Positions 1 to 11,584 of a DNA stretch of 64,000 nucleotides are shown piece after piece. The stretch spans positions 310,001 to 374,000 of the forward strand of contig CAJRBF020000009.1 of NCBI GenBank assembly GCA_907165275.2, read 5' to 3'. Positions within the stretch are counted from its first letter, which is position 1, and the number at the start of each line of letters is the position of its first letter. The notes under the pieces are model-generated. The model made no database searches. It was not told the origin of the DNA and saw only the letters and a list, made by a program, of their open reading frames with translations. A program made the position numbers and the translations under genes. The DNA is from Zygaena filipendulae (taxonomy: Eukaryota; Arthropoda; Insecta; Lepidoptera; Zygaenidae).

Positions 1-190
1 CAAAAGTGAAAGGTCGCTGACTCACTGACTAAACACGAAATCTCAAAAAGTATCGCGGAAGGTACAAAGTATATTAGGTAGGAGACGTTGGCCAAGAACG
101 CGTTCCCCGCGGCAACAACGGGCTAGTCGATACTGTTTGCCGATTGTCGTGAGAGTACAGTGTGTGCGTGAGTGCGTGTGTGCGGCGCAG
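1..190. other. Presumed intron upstream of the first receptor exon
   Basis: This stretch ends in a pyrimidine- and TG-rich run followed by an AG acceptor at 189-190, directly before receptor coding sequence in phase 0. I see no recognisable coding content here. The upstream exons of the amino-terminal domain would lie before the window. Confidence 0.5.
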
Positions 191-415
191 GCGAGGGCGG
201 CGCTGATGTACGACGCGGTGCACGTGCTGGTGGAGGCGGTGGCGCGGCTGCTGCGCAAGAAGCCCGAGGTGCTGCGCGGCGCGGCGCGGCGCAGCGCCAA
301 CGCGAGCGGCACGCGCCCCGACTGCAGCCCGCGGGGCGCCGCCCCCGCCGCCGCCCGCGCCCCCGCCGCGCCGCCCTACGAGCACGGGGACAAGATCGCC
401 AGGATGATCAAAAAG
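191..415 (+). CDS. AMPA-type ionotropic glutamate receptor, amino-terminal-domain exon
   Basis: This 225-bp exon encodes 75 residues in phase 0 on both sides. It is bounded by an AG acceptor at 189-190 and a GTAAGG donor at 416. The translation begins ARAALMYDAVHVLVEAVARL, continues with LRKKPEVLRG and ends PYEHGDKIARMIKK. That is the pattern of the last helices of the receptor amino-terminal (LIVBP-like) domain: YDAV, then a helix, then a G-rich loop, then a hydrophobic helix. The next exon joins it in frame. The product would be a subunit of a glutamate-gated cation channel at the plasma membrane. Residues between about 40 and 58 form a very Ala/Pro/Arg-rich loop, and the exon is strongly GC-rich against an AT-rich surround. 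Overlapping ORFs in other frames here are GC-driven shadows. Upstream exons are outside the window. Exon assignment is firm; AMPA rather than kainate subtype rests on the HGDKI and EGLTG context. Confidence 0.85.
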
Positions 416-1630
416 GTAAGGGTTTGCGCTCTGCCATTCCTGGGGGGGGCTCCTATGGTTGCGTCGGTCGCAGTGCGGGTCGATGACTGCCCCGACATCG
501 CCCTGACAATGCAAATAACAAACATTATCATTATTGTTTTAAATAGTTATAGTTTAAAAAGCTTCATTATGAACCTAAAAAGCAGGTCAATAACGCCAGT
601 TTGCGAGATGGTGAGCTGAGAAAAATTATACCTATGTATTTAGGTAGCTCAATCTTCACGCACTCACTGTCTGATCACTAAATCTCGAAAACTACGTGAC
701 GTATGAACCTGGGCCCCTTACTAAGATAAGACGCCGCAAAAACTGTCTTTTCCTCGTAATCAAAGAAGTTTTACTGCAAAAAAATACATTTACAACGTTT
801 CTTATGGTATAAAGAACAATAATTGCTAATATCTTGGCATCTAGAACGTTTGGAAATGCGTTTTTGGGACGCGGGTTATGGCCAAGGAATGTTGTTGGTC
901 AAAGTGAATAAGGGCCCTGAAAGGAGTAGCTGGCATCACCTACGATTTCAAGGAGTTCCCGTGGGACTTCCAAATGAACATGAGTGAAACTATAGGCTAG
1001 TATACTATTATGCAATATTATGAGATTGTGAATTCCGACTGGATTGTGTGTTAGTCAAAAAGAGTTCGCCCACCGGGAATCAAAATGACCACCAATTTGC
1101 TAATTAGACATTCCGGGCTCGATTGCGTGTGTAGTTTACTGCGCCACCGACGCGACGCTACCTCACGCCTCTGTAACATTTATATGAAACTTTATATTAT
1201 ATGTGGCTTTTACTTTTTAGTCCATCTCATCGTGTAGATTAATAAAAAACGAATCGAACAAATACAAGGTACATTGAGTCGAAATGTCGTGTAACGTTAC
1301 TCCTTGGTACATTTATTATACATTACGAGTCTCCACACCTAAACTCAAATGCGCTTTATCTAATTGTTAGTATTTTTTCATTAAATTGAAAACACAATGA
1401 AGTCGGTTAAAAATACTTGTGTATTATTTTTCTATTATCTAACTGACGGATTATGTGGAATTTTAATTTCAACACCCCATTGCACATTCAAAGACCTTTA
1501 CTAATTATACCTGTTTAGCGAGATATTCACTCATGTTTTCTATTACTTAGTAAGTAATATAATATAATACGTGTAACTGCTAATATTAGCATTTAGTGCC
1601 ATTATTGTCGATTACCTGTGATGTGTATAG

Positions 1631-1675
1631 CAGGCAGCAGGCAGCAGGCAGCAGGCAGCAGGCAGCAGGCAGCAG
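1631..1675. repeat. Short tandem repeat, 7-bp unit GCAGGCA
   Basis: About six perfect head-to-tail copies of a 7-bp CAGGCAG unit. It lies in the intron and has no coding role I can see. Confidence 0.9.
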
Positions 1676-1923
1676 GAGTACTGAGTACTGAGTAGGCACT
1701 CCTGCGTCATTAGTATTCCCCGTTGGAGCGCTCGGCGAATGATTGGATCGTTGCATATCGGATATCGAATTGCTAACGCGAATTGTGTGTTATTTGAAGT
1801 GAATGTTAGCAACACTGTAGGTAAGTACGCTTACCTACTTTTGTTTCGCATTTTGTGTTTAGGAACATTCAGGTAAGTAGTAAGTAGGTAGATAGGTATT
1901 CAGGTAATACTATATTACGTTAC

Positions 1924-1957
1924 GTGCTGTTTACGTGCTGGAGCACGTAAACAGCAC
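1924..1957. repeat. Perfect 16-bp palindrome
   Basis: Two 16-base arms (GTGCTGTTTACGTGCT and its exact complement) are separated by only two bases. The palindrome abuts the left terminal repeat of the MITE at 1958. Confidence 0.9.
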
Positions 1958-2419
1958 AATATATACAGGAATATTTTTTATTCAGTGCGCAAAATTTTAC
2001 AAATTAAACTTAAAGGAGTTTTAATAAACACCTTTTTTATTTTGATAAGTCTTATTACAAAAAAATAAAGTTATCGTGAACGAAAGATGTATACTTTGCA
2101 ATGGATTTATTGGCTACTCTATTCGCCGCCGCCACCGCTGCGCGCGAAGCGCTCGTTCGGCTAGGTATTTACGTGGGTTACAATGTACCGACAGCTGATC
2201 GAGGTCGTTCACCCCCACTGCAACACTCCCGCGTACGCCGTGCGGCGTACGCGGCCATTGATATTATTACGAATAGATAGTGTCCATATTTTGCTAATTT
2301 AAAGCCAGATAAAAAAATATAAAAAAGTTTTGAACAAATAATGGAAATGTGTTCTATTACTGATACTGAATCACCAAAATTTTTTTGCGCACTACTTAAA
2401 AAATATTCCTGTATATATT
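1958..2419. mobile_element. MITE with 23-bp terminal inverted repeats
   Basis: The 23 bases at 1958-1980 are the exact reverse complement of 2397-2419, and the similarity continues inward through a GTGCGCAAAA motif. The element is 462 bp and has no coding capacity. The interior holds a GC-rich patch with CGTACGCCG palindromes near 2230-2250. The family is not identified, and the flanks show no clear target duplication. Confidence 0.75.
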
Positions 2420-2539
2420 CTATACCTGTTGGGATTCCTTAACTGTATTAATTTTTTTTAAATTTTAACTAACTAAAGAAAGAAATCTTGTGAAGTAATT
2501 TTATTTTATTGGTTTTACCTACTAGCTTTTGTATTATAA

Positions 2540-3013
2540 TCTATACTAATATTATAAAGAGCAAACGTTTGCGAGTTTGTGAGTTTGTGACGTTGTAGGG
2601 GGTAATCTCTGGATCTACTGAACCTACTTTGAAAATTCTTTCACTTATAGGAAGCTACAGTGGTCCTCAGTATTATAGGGTACTTTTTATTTCGGAATTC
2701 CCTCGAGAACTCCGAATTCCCCGCGGGTAAAACTACGGGGGAACAGCTATCTCTGGATCTACCGAACCGATTTTGAAAATTCTTTCACTTACAGGAAGCT
2801 ACAGTGATCCTGAGTGACATAGGGTATTTTTTGTCCAGGAATTCCCTCGGGAAGTCCGGAGTTCATGTGTTTGTGAGATTGTAGGGGGTAATCTCTGGAT
2901 CTACTGAACCGATTTAAAAAAATCTGTCACATATAAAAAGCTACAGTGATTCTGAGTGACATAGGGTACTTTATAACCTGGAATCCCCGCAGGAAACCGT
3001 GGCGGTCAGCTAG
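2540..3013 (+). mobile_element. Non-autonomous Helitron
   Basis: It begins TCTATACTAATATTATAAAG after a host A and ends CGGTCAGCTAG before a host T. These are the termini of common lepidopteran Helitrons (5' TC, 3' CTAG, A/T target). The body has three diverged copies of a roughly 130-bp unit, near 2599, 2749 and 2888. Each contains CTCTGGATCTACTGAACC-like and GAAGCTACAGTG motifs. It has no coding capacity. Confidence 0.8.
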
Positions 3014-3536
3014 TATGGTATAAGAAAGTGTCTTAAACTCTAGTATTAAAGAATCAAGGTGTTGTAATCGTTTGCAAGTCTACAGTTTTACAAAAATTTT
3101 GTAAAATTTTCCTCTTTTTTAAATGAATAACTTGTTAATAGAAAATGTTATTTATTTTATTGTTTCAACAATATCCACACAGCATTTTATAATTAAATTC
3201 AATAACGTTTTTACTTTTCAATGGGCGCTTTCTGCAACTTCTGCGATAAGTTGGCAAGTCTTTATTTACGAGTGCAAACGTAAGCATCTGAAAACGTACC
3301 GTTTCATTAATTTCCACAGCGACGAACTATAAAAGAACTGTTGACTTTGTCCGCTAAGAGTCAGGGAGGCGACGAGTTGCGCGGAAAAGCCAAGCGAAAT
3401 GACGTTCCGTTTGTACACCTAGTGTCCCTTGTGGAAAACAAGCTGTGAAGCGAGTAGTGGGACACATCACACGCTACAAGACGCGACTTGCGGTCGCGGC
3501 TGATGGGCATTGGGCACGCTCACGACCCAACGCTGC

Positions 3537-3584
3537 AACGTGAGCACAGCGCCGCGCCGCGCCGCGCCGCGCTGTGCTCACGTT
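3537..3584. repeat. GC-rich hairpin with CCGCG core
   Basis: Arms of 15 bases (AACGTGAGCACAGCG and its complement) flank a tandem run of GCC-GC units. It is a strong potential cruciform in the intron. I see no neighbouring gene or family assignment. Confidence 0.8.
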
Positions 3585-4777
3585 TCACGTCACACGTCCT
3601 AATGCTCAAGAACACAGAGTACTTTTTTTAATATATCTCAAAAAGCATGTCTTCCTAATCATTTTGCTTGGTAACCTCTTGGCTCTTGGTAACCACTAAC
3701 CTCTTGAAAAGTATTGTGCACTGTGTACTAATGAAATTTAACCCTAATTTAAAATAGAATTTGACTCATATTTAAAAAAGAATTTCTGCGCAACCATTCA
3801 GCTCTTTACTATCAGGTACCTACTCTGTGGATTCTCTTAGACCAAGAGTCTAAGAAGTACTTAAAATATTATATGTAGTACCTACAAAACTAAATTATGT
3901 TATTAACAATTTAATTTGTTGATTTAATAATGTGTTCATTGTGAGTAAAGACGTTGGCGGTCCCCAGATGCTGCTGACATTATAACTCTACAACGCTGAG
4001 TTTTCGGACGACCTGTAGTTATATATTTACCCGTATTCATCTAAGTGGCCACCGCCAACACGCATTACAACGCGCTTATATAAAATGATGACATTGAAGG
4101 TTCGCCTCCCAACCAAAGAGAATATAACCACTAGACTCGCAACCATCAAATATTGAAAGCGACGTCAATTTGTTTTTTAATTCTGAGATCACTAAAGATG
4201 TAGGTGCCTATAGGTAATATTAGCGAGTGATCCCAGGTGGCCTTTTACGGAACGAAGGCTCGACGCGAGCGCGCGGCGTTTCCTAGACGATTAATTAGAT
4301 TCCACTCGGTGACACCTAATTAGTTGGCTGTACTTGACTACCGACCGATTTGAAAGAGAAAAAATTATGAAAGTCCACTCTACACCTTTTAGTAACATCG
4401 CTGCGGAGCTAAATTATTATTCAAATTACTCTTTCCATTTTTGTTGGAGACTCCTCTTCGCTAGTACAAGCCATGTTACATAATGTTATATACGCAAGTG
4501 GGATTTTCAAGGAAGTATTAAAACTTAGGTAACTTAATTGAAGCCTATAGAGTGCGAGATATTTTAACAATTCGGTCAGTTTTATTTTTTACGAAGTTAA
4601 GACACAGAAAATTACCTCCATACTTTGCAAAAAAAATCTAAGTTGGATCGAATAATTATAAGCTATAATTAAGTCTTTGCAAAGCAAGCGATTGAATATT
4701 TTGGATAGCTTTAATATCTCTGTAACAACACAAATTTATTAAATTGAAAGGCATGAGTCTAATTTGGTTTGCTTCAG

Positions 4778-4885
4778 ACGGAGATAGAAGGGTTGACGGG
4801 GCCGGTGAGGTTCGACGAGGCGGGCCACAGGAAGAACTTCTCGCTCCAGGTCATGGAGATGACCACGGAAGGAGAAATGGTCAAG
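4778..4885 (+). CDS. AMPA-type ionotropic glutamate receptor, end of amino-terminal domain
   Basis: This 108-bp exon encodes 36 residues in phase 0 on both sides. It has a GCTTCAG acceptor ending at 4777 and a GTAACA donor at 4886. It continues the first exon in frame (IKK then TEIEGLTGPVRFDEAGHR) and ends MEMTTEGEMVK. The GLTG, F-x-E-x-G-x-R, polar and hydrophobic strand pattern is the conserved last part of the iGluR amino-terminal domain, just before the linker into ligand-binding lobe S1. The next exon should start in phase 0 with the linker and S1. None is visible before the mobile-element block begins at 5342. The assignment to the iGluR family is firm. Confidence 0.88.
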
Positions 4886-5341
4886 GTAACACTTTCTTCG
4901 TCACTTAATTAGGTACATTTTTTATTATTGAATTGAACTGTGCAGAACTGAAATATCTTTACTTGCCACGACGCTAAAATCACAAAGCACGCCTACAAAA
5001 TTATTATTTTGTCTTCGATCCGTAAACTTTGATACATAAGGAACTTTTTTATTATATTCTCAGAACTTTCAGTTTGCCCCACATAATATGTCATATCTGA
5101 AAAATATTTTTGCCTTAGCTGTTTATCTACCACTATTGGCTACTAGACACACTTTCAGACACCGGTAGGCTGAAGGTGTGGGCTATAATATAGACTGTAT
5201 ACCTATAGGCAGTATTCCTTCAAGTATTGTCATTGTTATATTGTCATGGAGCTTCCCGGAACCCAGCCTACACGTAAGTGAAGTGATGCAATGTGCACGT
5301 ACAGCAATAACGCAGACGCTTGTCGTGTGCGGGGAGCGCTG
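4886..5341 (+). other. Receptor intron start before BEL-A
   Basis: AT-rich intron sequence runs from the donor to the BEL-A target duplication. The last five bases (5337-5341, CGCTG) are repeated at 27068-27072 beyond BEL-A. I see no S1 exon here. The small ORFs at 5178-5401 show no iGluR motifs. Confidence 0.6.
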
Positions 5342-5590
5342 TGTCGAGGAACTATATTCATGTGTGGCCTGTCCACTCGCGGTTGTATAAATTAAAGACA
5401 AAACTGAGTAAATAAGTTACTTTTAATGCAGATTTTAGCAAGTACAGTAAATATAACATGAGCCGTGTGCTCTGACTCAAGCCGTATGATCAAGTAGTGG
5501 AGCGATGAAATCAGCGGTGCCCGGCCGATCCGCAGCATCGTCGTATGCGTGTGTGCTATATAAATAAAGCACACATGGAAGTCGTCAACA
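5342..5590 (-). repeat. BEL-A 3' LTR
   Basis: Read on the minus strand it starts TGTTGACGAC and ends CTCGACA (TG...CA). It is 249 bp and carries a TATATAG box near the start. The pol stop codon falls inside its first bases. A purine-rich tract (minus strand, 5591-5603) precedes it. Confidence 0.85.
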
Positions 5591-8500
5591 TGCTGCCACC
5601 CTAAGGACGAAGTTCTTCTCCATTACTGGAAGTGGGCATAATCTGTTGTAGGCTCGTCGCAAAATGCCCGAAGTGGTAAGTACGTCAGCAACGCGGGCCA
5701 CACCATCAGTGCCAGGGTGAACGCTTCTCACGCGTCCTAGTAGCCATTGGTTAGGAGGTAGTCGGTCGTCCTTAACCAACACCATTTCGCCAGGTTCAAG
5801 TTGTGCTCCTCGAGAGTTCCATTTTTGTCTCTTCTGTAACTCTGTGATGTACTCTTTGTAAAAACGGTTCCAAAAATGGGCTTTCAGATGCTGAATTCTC
5901 ATGTAACGTGAGAGGGTATGCAAAGAAGTCGTTTCTTCTGCTTGAGGAGACGGTATTGACGTAAACGTTCGTCCAATCAAAAAATTTGAAGGGGTGAGGG
6001 CTACAAGATCCATAGGATCTGAAGACATAGGGGTGAGAGGCCTAGAATTCAAAACAGCCTCGATCTGTACAAGAACTGTGTTCATTTTCTCGTAAGTCAA
6101 ATTGGCCATTGATACAACTCGTTTAAGGTGATGTTTCGCAGACTTTACCGCACCCTCTGCTAATCCATTTAAATGAGGACTATAAGGTGGGGAAAATTTA
6201 AATTTTATGGACAATTCCGAAGTTTTAGAAACAATGCTATCAAAATTTTGTTTTAAGAATTTAGATAATTCGTTGCACGCGCCTACAAAATTCGTCCCGT
6301 TGTCCGAGAAAATGTTGGCGGGCTTGCCTCTTCGGGCTATAAATCTATTTAAAGCCGCTAGAAATCCGCTAGAAGCCGCCGACATCCAGGTGTATCTGTC
6401 ATTCGACCCCAGTGAGACGCCTCGTGCAGTAGACAAAATTAACGAGGATCTGCAGAGGATTTCATTGTGGGCTGAAGCGAATACGTTGGTGCTAAATCCA
6501 TGCAAGTCCAAATATATTATACTGGGATCGAAACGGCAGATGGATTGTATCTTTAGCAGGCGGCCTGGTATAAGTAACTCTGGGAAACAAGTTGAGCGGG
6601 TAACAGAGGCTCGCAATCTGGGGGTACAGGTGGACGGGGCGCTTCGCTTTGAGAGTCACGTACTCGAGATCGTGCGAAACTGCTTCTACAGACTCAAGGT
6701 GTTGTACCGAGTGCGTGACTTTCTTAGCGAGGAGCTGCGTATCAAATTGTGTGACGCGCTGGTTCTTTCTAGATTCAACTACGCGGACACCGTGTACGGC
6801 TCAAGGTTGCTTTCAAGAACTGAGCGCGTCATACAAAGAGTGCAGAATGCTTGCGCGAGGTTTGCGTTTAAGATCCCACCGCGTACTCACGTTAGTCCGT
6901 ATCTAAATGCTTCAAACATCCTAAGAATGTCACAGCGAAGGAAATTACATCTTGCAACACTTTTGTTTGGAGTTATAGGTCGGGCAAGCCTGAGTATCTT
7001 TTAAAAAAAAATTAAATGGCGTAGAGACTTTACGGGGCGGGATGCTCGAGCTGTGAACAGCGTGCTGCAGGTACCGAAACATCGCACGGCTGCGTTTCGC
7101 GGCAGCTTCAAATATGCGGCCACCAAATGCTGGAACAACTTGCCTCCGCCAATACGCGCGCTTAAATCAGTTTATGGCTTTAAAAGCAAACTAAAAGCCT
7201 ATCTTCTTATACAGCAGAAAAACGAGTATAGTATTGGTGGCCAAACTATTTGAATAGTTTCCTTATTTAATATCATGTATAAATATTGCTATCTGAATAT
7301 ATGTTTTTACTATCCTATTATATCATATGTTATTTTTATTATTATTCTATTTACTATCAATAAATCACTATAATATATTATGTATCTATATAATTTATAT
7401 ATATATTATCTATGTAATGTGTATGTATTTGAATTGGCGGGCAGACATACGATCGGGCATCGCGCGGACGCATCCCCGCGCCGTATGGGCTCCGCTGAAA
7501 ACCAGCGCTGGCGCACCTTATGCGACAGCATATTATGCTGAGACGGTGTCCATTTTGGCATCACGGAAACTATATACGATTCATTTTAAATTTGATGCAT
7601 GTATTATTTTTAAGAAATTTTGTGATGCCAAATAAAGTTATGTCTATGTCTATGTCTATGTCTAGAAAGGTATCACTACTCAGGTCAGTCACAATCTCAA
7701 TATGTATTGCCTTTACAGCTAAGCAAACAAATATGCATAGATATGCTTTTATTAATTTACTACCCCTACCCTTTCGGTTCAGTATCATAATGGGTCCGGC
7801 GTAGTCTACGGCTGTGTTAGAAAATGGGAAATCAGTGTGCAGTCGTTGTTTAGGGAGATTGCCCATTATAGGTTGTTTAGTTTTCCCTAACCAACGGCAG
7901 CATTTAACACATTTGTGAACTATTTTTCTGGCAAGATTTCTACCACCGATTACCCAGTACTTGTGTCGTGTGGTAGCTAAGAGTAATTGTGGACCAGAGT
8001 GCATGGTTAGTGTGTGATAATAAAGAAAGATTAATGTTGTGATATGATGTGACGAGTGGAGCAAAATAGGATGCTTAGTATCATAATCGTAACAAGAATT
8101 CGACAGTCTGCCTCCAACTCGAATTAAGTTAATGTTGGTATCAAAAAACGGGTTTAGATTAAGTAATTTATGTTTTTTAGGTAACTCTTTATTATTTTTT
8201 AAAATGTTGTATTCTCCTGAGAATGTTTCTCGCTGTGCAAAGTTACATAATGTATGTAAAGATGAATCAAGTTCATTAACTGTTAGACAACCAGTACGTC
8301 TATTATTTTGATTAAAATAATTATGTATGAAACGGTGAACATAGGCAACAACTCTTTGTAATTTTCCAAAGTTGGAGAAGCGCTTTATGAACTCAGAATA
8401 GTAGGTAAAATGGTCAATTTCCTCTAATGAAATATGACATTGTATTTTAAATTCAGGCAAGTCCGACTCCTCCACCGTAGTTGGTTGAATAGGCCACTGT

Positions 8501-10381
8501 GATTCATCCTGCGACAGAAAGGTCGGACCGAACCACCACAAACTACAGGTATTTAATTGTTCAACGTCTGCACCACGTGACCCGATATCAGCTGGGTTCA
8601 AGTTCGTCGGTACATACCGCCACATAAACGGTTCTGATACGCTGAGAATTTCTTGTATTCTATTAAAAACAAATGGTTTCAATAAATGACTTTTAGTGGA
8701 CTTTATCCAACCCAACACAATGTTGGAGTCGCACCAGTACGTACAATCTTTAATTTGTAATCTTAATGAGCATTTTACCTTTTCTGTCAACCTTGCGGCA
8801 AGCAGCGCACCACACAACTCTAAACGAGGCACGGTTGCTGGTGTTGCTGTTTTTGTCGGAGTCACTCTACTCTTTGCGGTTATTAAGTGTACAGAAATTT
8901 TGTTATGATTGCTAATGGATTTAACGTACACACAAGCTGAATACGCTTGCATGGATGCGTCACTAAAGGTGTGAATCTCGATTAATAACGGATGATCGGC
9001 CAGCACGTACCTTGGGATACGTAGGCTAGGTAAGTAACGTAATGAATTAACAAACTTTTTCCAGGTACATAGGATATCAGCAGGAATATTGCTGTCCCAC
9101 ATGATTTTTAAAGTCCATAATTTTTGAAGAATTATTTTTGCTATAAGGATGCATGGATTAATCAAACCCAACGGATCAAAGACCTGTGACATAACAGATA
9201 AAATGAGACGTTTAGTAACGGTTGTTTTTTCTTTAATGTCTACTGAATACAACAACATATCTTGTTTGCAAGACCAGAGTAACCCTAGGGTCTTGGAGTA
9301 CTCGTTATTGCTCAAGTTAAGTAAGCTATCGGCGTTATCTGTGTCTGAAATGATATGATTGATTAAGTGTGGATTATTAGAGTACCACTTGCGCAAATGA
9401 AACTGAGCCGTTTTAAGTTGGTTTAACACGCCTGCACAGATGTGCACTAATTGCCTTTTTGACGAAGCACCTGTAATTAAGTCATCAACATAGAAGTCAT
9501 GTTGAATGACTTCCGAAACAACCTCATCAGTACATTCTATACCTAACTGCTTCAAACATCTCGTCGCTAAATAGGGAGCAGAGGCCGTGCCGTACGTTAC
9601 GGTGTTTAATTTGTATTGCTTGATCTGCTCGTGAGGTTCAAAACGCCACAAAATCTGCTGTAACTCACGTTGATCTGTCTTTATGTTTACCATACGGTAC
9701 ATTTTCTCAACATCCGCAGTGGCAACAAACTTATGTTGTCGAAATCTAATTATAATACCTATAAGATCGTCCTGAACCGTAGGTCCGATCATTTGTATAC
9801 TATTGAACGATAAGCCTGACGACGTCACTGCAGAGGCATCGAAAACAACGCGTAGTTTTGTTGACAAACTCGTCAAACGAAGAACACCATGATGCGGTAA
9901 TAGGTAAGTATGTAAATCATTATTTGGATTTTTATTCTCGGTCATGTGACCTAGGGTAATGTATTCTCGAATAAAATCACAATATTGTGTTTTGAATAAC
10001 GGATCTTTACTAAATCTGCGTTCTAACGACAAAAATCGTGCTAATGCTTGCTCATAAGAATCGCCGAGTGAGTCAGGCGAGCGTTTCAAAGGGATTGCGA
10101 CGTTGAAACGGCCGTCCGAGTCACGCGTTACGTTATCAATGAAGTGTTGTTCACACACCTGCTCCTCCTTAGATATCTGTTTGTAAGAAGGTACAGATTC
10201 GAACTCAAAAAACTTGTCTAATTGATAATCAATATGGTTATCACGCGATAATATAGCATGATTGCAGTGGACTGTATTTGTATTATGATGTGATTGTACA
10301 AGACCGGAAATCAACCACCCGAATTTGGTTTCACTTAACGTCGGCTTGTTTTTCCCTAAGGAATTAAATTTATAACTAAAC
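5585..10381 (-). pseudogene. BEL-A pol (reverse transcriptase, RNase H, integrase), interrupted by a LINE
   Basis: Coding runs 10381 to 7669 and, after the LINE at 6365-7661, 6364 to 5585. It starts just past where the protease should end (SLGKNKPTLSETKFGWLISG) and goes through the reverse transcriptase. Catalytic motifs include ATADVEKMYRM and FYVDD near 9490. RNase H (FSDASMQAYSACVY) follows, then the zinc-binding HHITT / CVKCC integrase N-terminus, VDYAGPI, FSDNGTNF and the C-terminal RLCPLP block typical of BEL/Pao integrases. The integrase DDE residues are all present but lie on both sides of the LINE. Gag and protease are absent, so the gene cannot make a complete polyprotein. The start used by a reading-frame search (10383) is only a TTG codon at the truncation point. 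Confidence 0.85.
6365..7661 (+). mobile_element. 5'-truncated non-LTR retrotransposon inside BEL-A integrase
   Basis: The insertion is flanked by a 7-bp CTAGAAA duplication (6358-6364 and 7662-7668). It starts just after the RT active-site region (in-frame ADIQVYLSFDPSETPRAVDK) and carries the RT thumb and C-terminal part: NEDLQRISLWAEANTLVLNP, LGVQVDGALRF, and WNNLPPPIR near 7133. The reading frame breaks at an A-run near 7003-7012. The 3' tail is a microsatellite of TATGTC repeats (about 7636-7661), preceded by AATAAA. The protein resembles the CR1/Jockey superfamily, as judged from the motif set only. Orientation is opposite to BEL-A. Confidence 0.85.
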
Positions 10382-10938
10382 AATCAAATACCTTAATTTT
10401 TTTTTTTAAACAACATCTCCAATAAGTAGTAATTTTATGAAGAACATTATTAGGAACATTGTAATGGTAATAAAATTACACTAATTTATCCGTTGACTAA
10501 GACAATATCTAAATGTCAACATTATTAATTAAGTACATTAAATAGCCTTAAAGTATGTGTTAATACAAGATTTTTATATTTTTTTTTTGACTTAATTCAT
10601 GATTTGAAGAAAAGAAAACAAAATATCTATCTAAAAAGAAAATAGAATATTTGCAAGTAAATATTTCTGGAAGCAAAATTAAAATTATCAATATAATAAA
10701 TTTTCATTTTAAATAAAGTACTATTAATAACAGTACAAAAGTACAAATCAATTTGAAAATAAACATAATCCAAAACGAAATCTATACAAAATAAACATCA
10801 GAATAATACTTAACTGAAACATATTTTGTTGTTACATTCATAAACAATTTATTGATTTAAACTGTTCTAAGATCATCAAAGTAAGCATTTGTAGATTCTT
10901 CCATCATGTGAATACATCAGACTCGCCTCTTCACAAAT
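10382..10938. other. AT-rich lead segment of NC-LTR copy 1
   Basis: Very AT-rich DNA without coding content, closely matching 38270-39240. Copy 2 has an extra insertion of about 400 bp that is absent here. Confidence 0.7.
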
Positions 10939-11244
10939 TTGTTTGCCTGCAGAGGGACACAATCGGATTTAATTCAATATTACACAACACCACCGAGCCT
11001 CCCGTTTGCCCACCGAGGGACACGGTCTGACTCTCTAAGCCCAATCTGTCACCAATCACCATCAAATTGTAGCCTACCGTTTGCCCACCGAGGGACACGG
11101 TCTGACTCTTTCAGCACAATCTTACACCACCGAGTTGTAGCCTGCCGTTTGCCCACCGAGGGACACGGTCTGACTCTTTCGGCACATTCTTGCACCACCA
11201 AGTTGTAGCCTGCCGTTTGCCCACCGAGGGTCCCGGTCTGACCC
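10939..11244. repeat. 68-bp tandem array, NC-LTR copy 1
   Basis: Four clear units start at 11004, 11079, 11147 and 11215, and one degenerate unit starts near 10940. Each holds GTTTGCCCACCGAGGGACAC followed by GGTCTGACTC and a variable spacer ending in TTGTAGCCT. It is followed by a looser set of AGCACGCTCGCTCC repeats up to about 11440. The same array stands at 39241-39540. Confidence 0.85.
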
Positions 11245-11584
11245 ATGCTCATCAGAGATAATTTTTGATTCGGATTCGATGCCCACTCCAACGTCCTGTC
11301 ATCACGATAGGTAGCGCGCTTGCTCCAATGCTGATCGATGGACGACCGCTCGTTCCGGGGTTTATTATTTCACATTTAGGCAGCACGCTCACTGCGGTGT
11401 TATTTAACAGGTAGCCATCGGCAGCACGCTCGCTCCATGGTCTAACCATAAACAACAAGAAAAATTCCAAAGCAATACCAGTTAGCTAAAGACTTAGGTA
11501 GCTAAAGACTTAGGTATAATATTTGACGAAAATCTTACATTTAGATACCATTATGATCATGTAATTAATAGAAGCCTCAGTCTG

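Larger units (their letters stand above)
416..4777 (+). other. Receptor intron with MITE, Helitron and hairpins
   Basis: Non-coding AT-rich DNA lies between the first two receptor exons. It holds a CAGGCAG-type tandem repeat, a perfect palindrome, a MITE, a Helitron and a GC-rich hairpin, all listed separately. In the remainder (416-1630, 3015-3536, 3585-4777) I see no convincing exon or RNA gene. Confidence 0.6.

Noticed and set aside
43..619. Long overlapping ORFs on both strands over the first exon
   Set aside because: These are shadows of a GC-rich exon. Only the frame with receptor motifs and splice sites is supported.
5178..5401. Candidate S1 exon of the receptor just after 4885
   Set aside because: The frames show no S1 motifs, no suitable acceptor in phase, and overlap the BEL-A LTR.
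10939..11244. CRISPR-like array of regular repeats and spacers
   Set aside because: Spacers are themselves repeated and diverged, the array lies in a duplicated mobile element in an insect genome, and there are no cas genes. It is a minisatellite.
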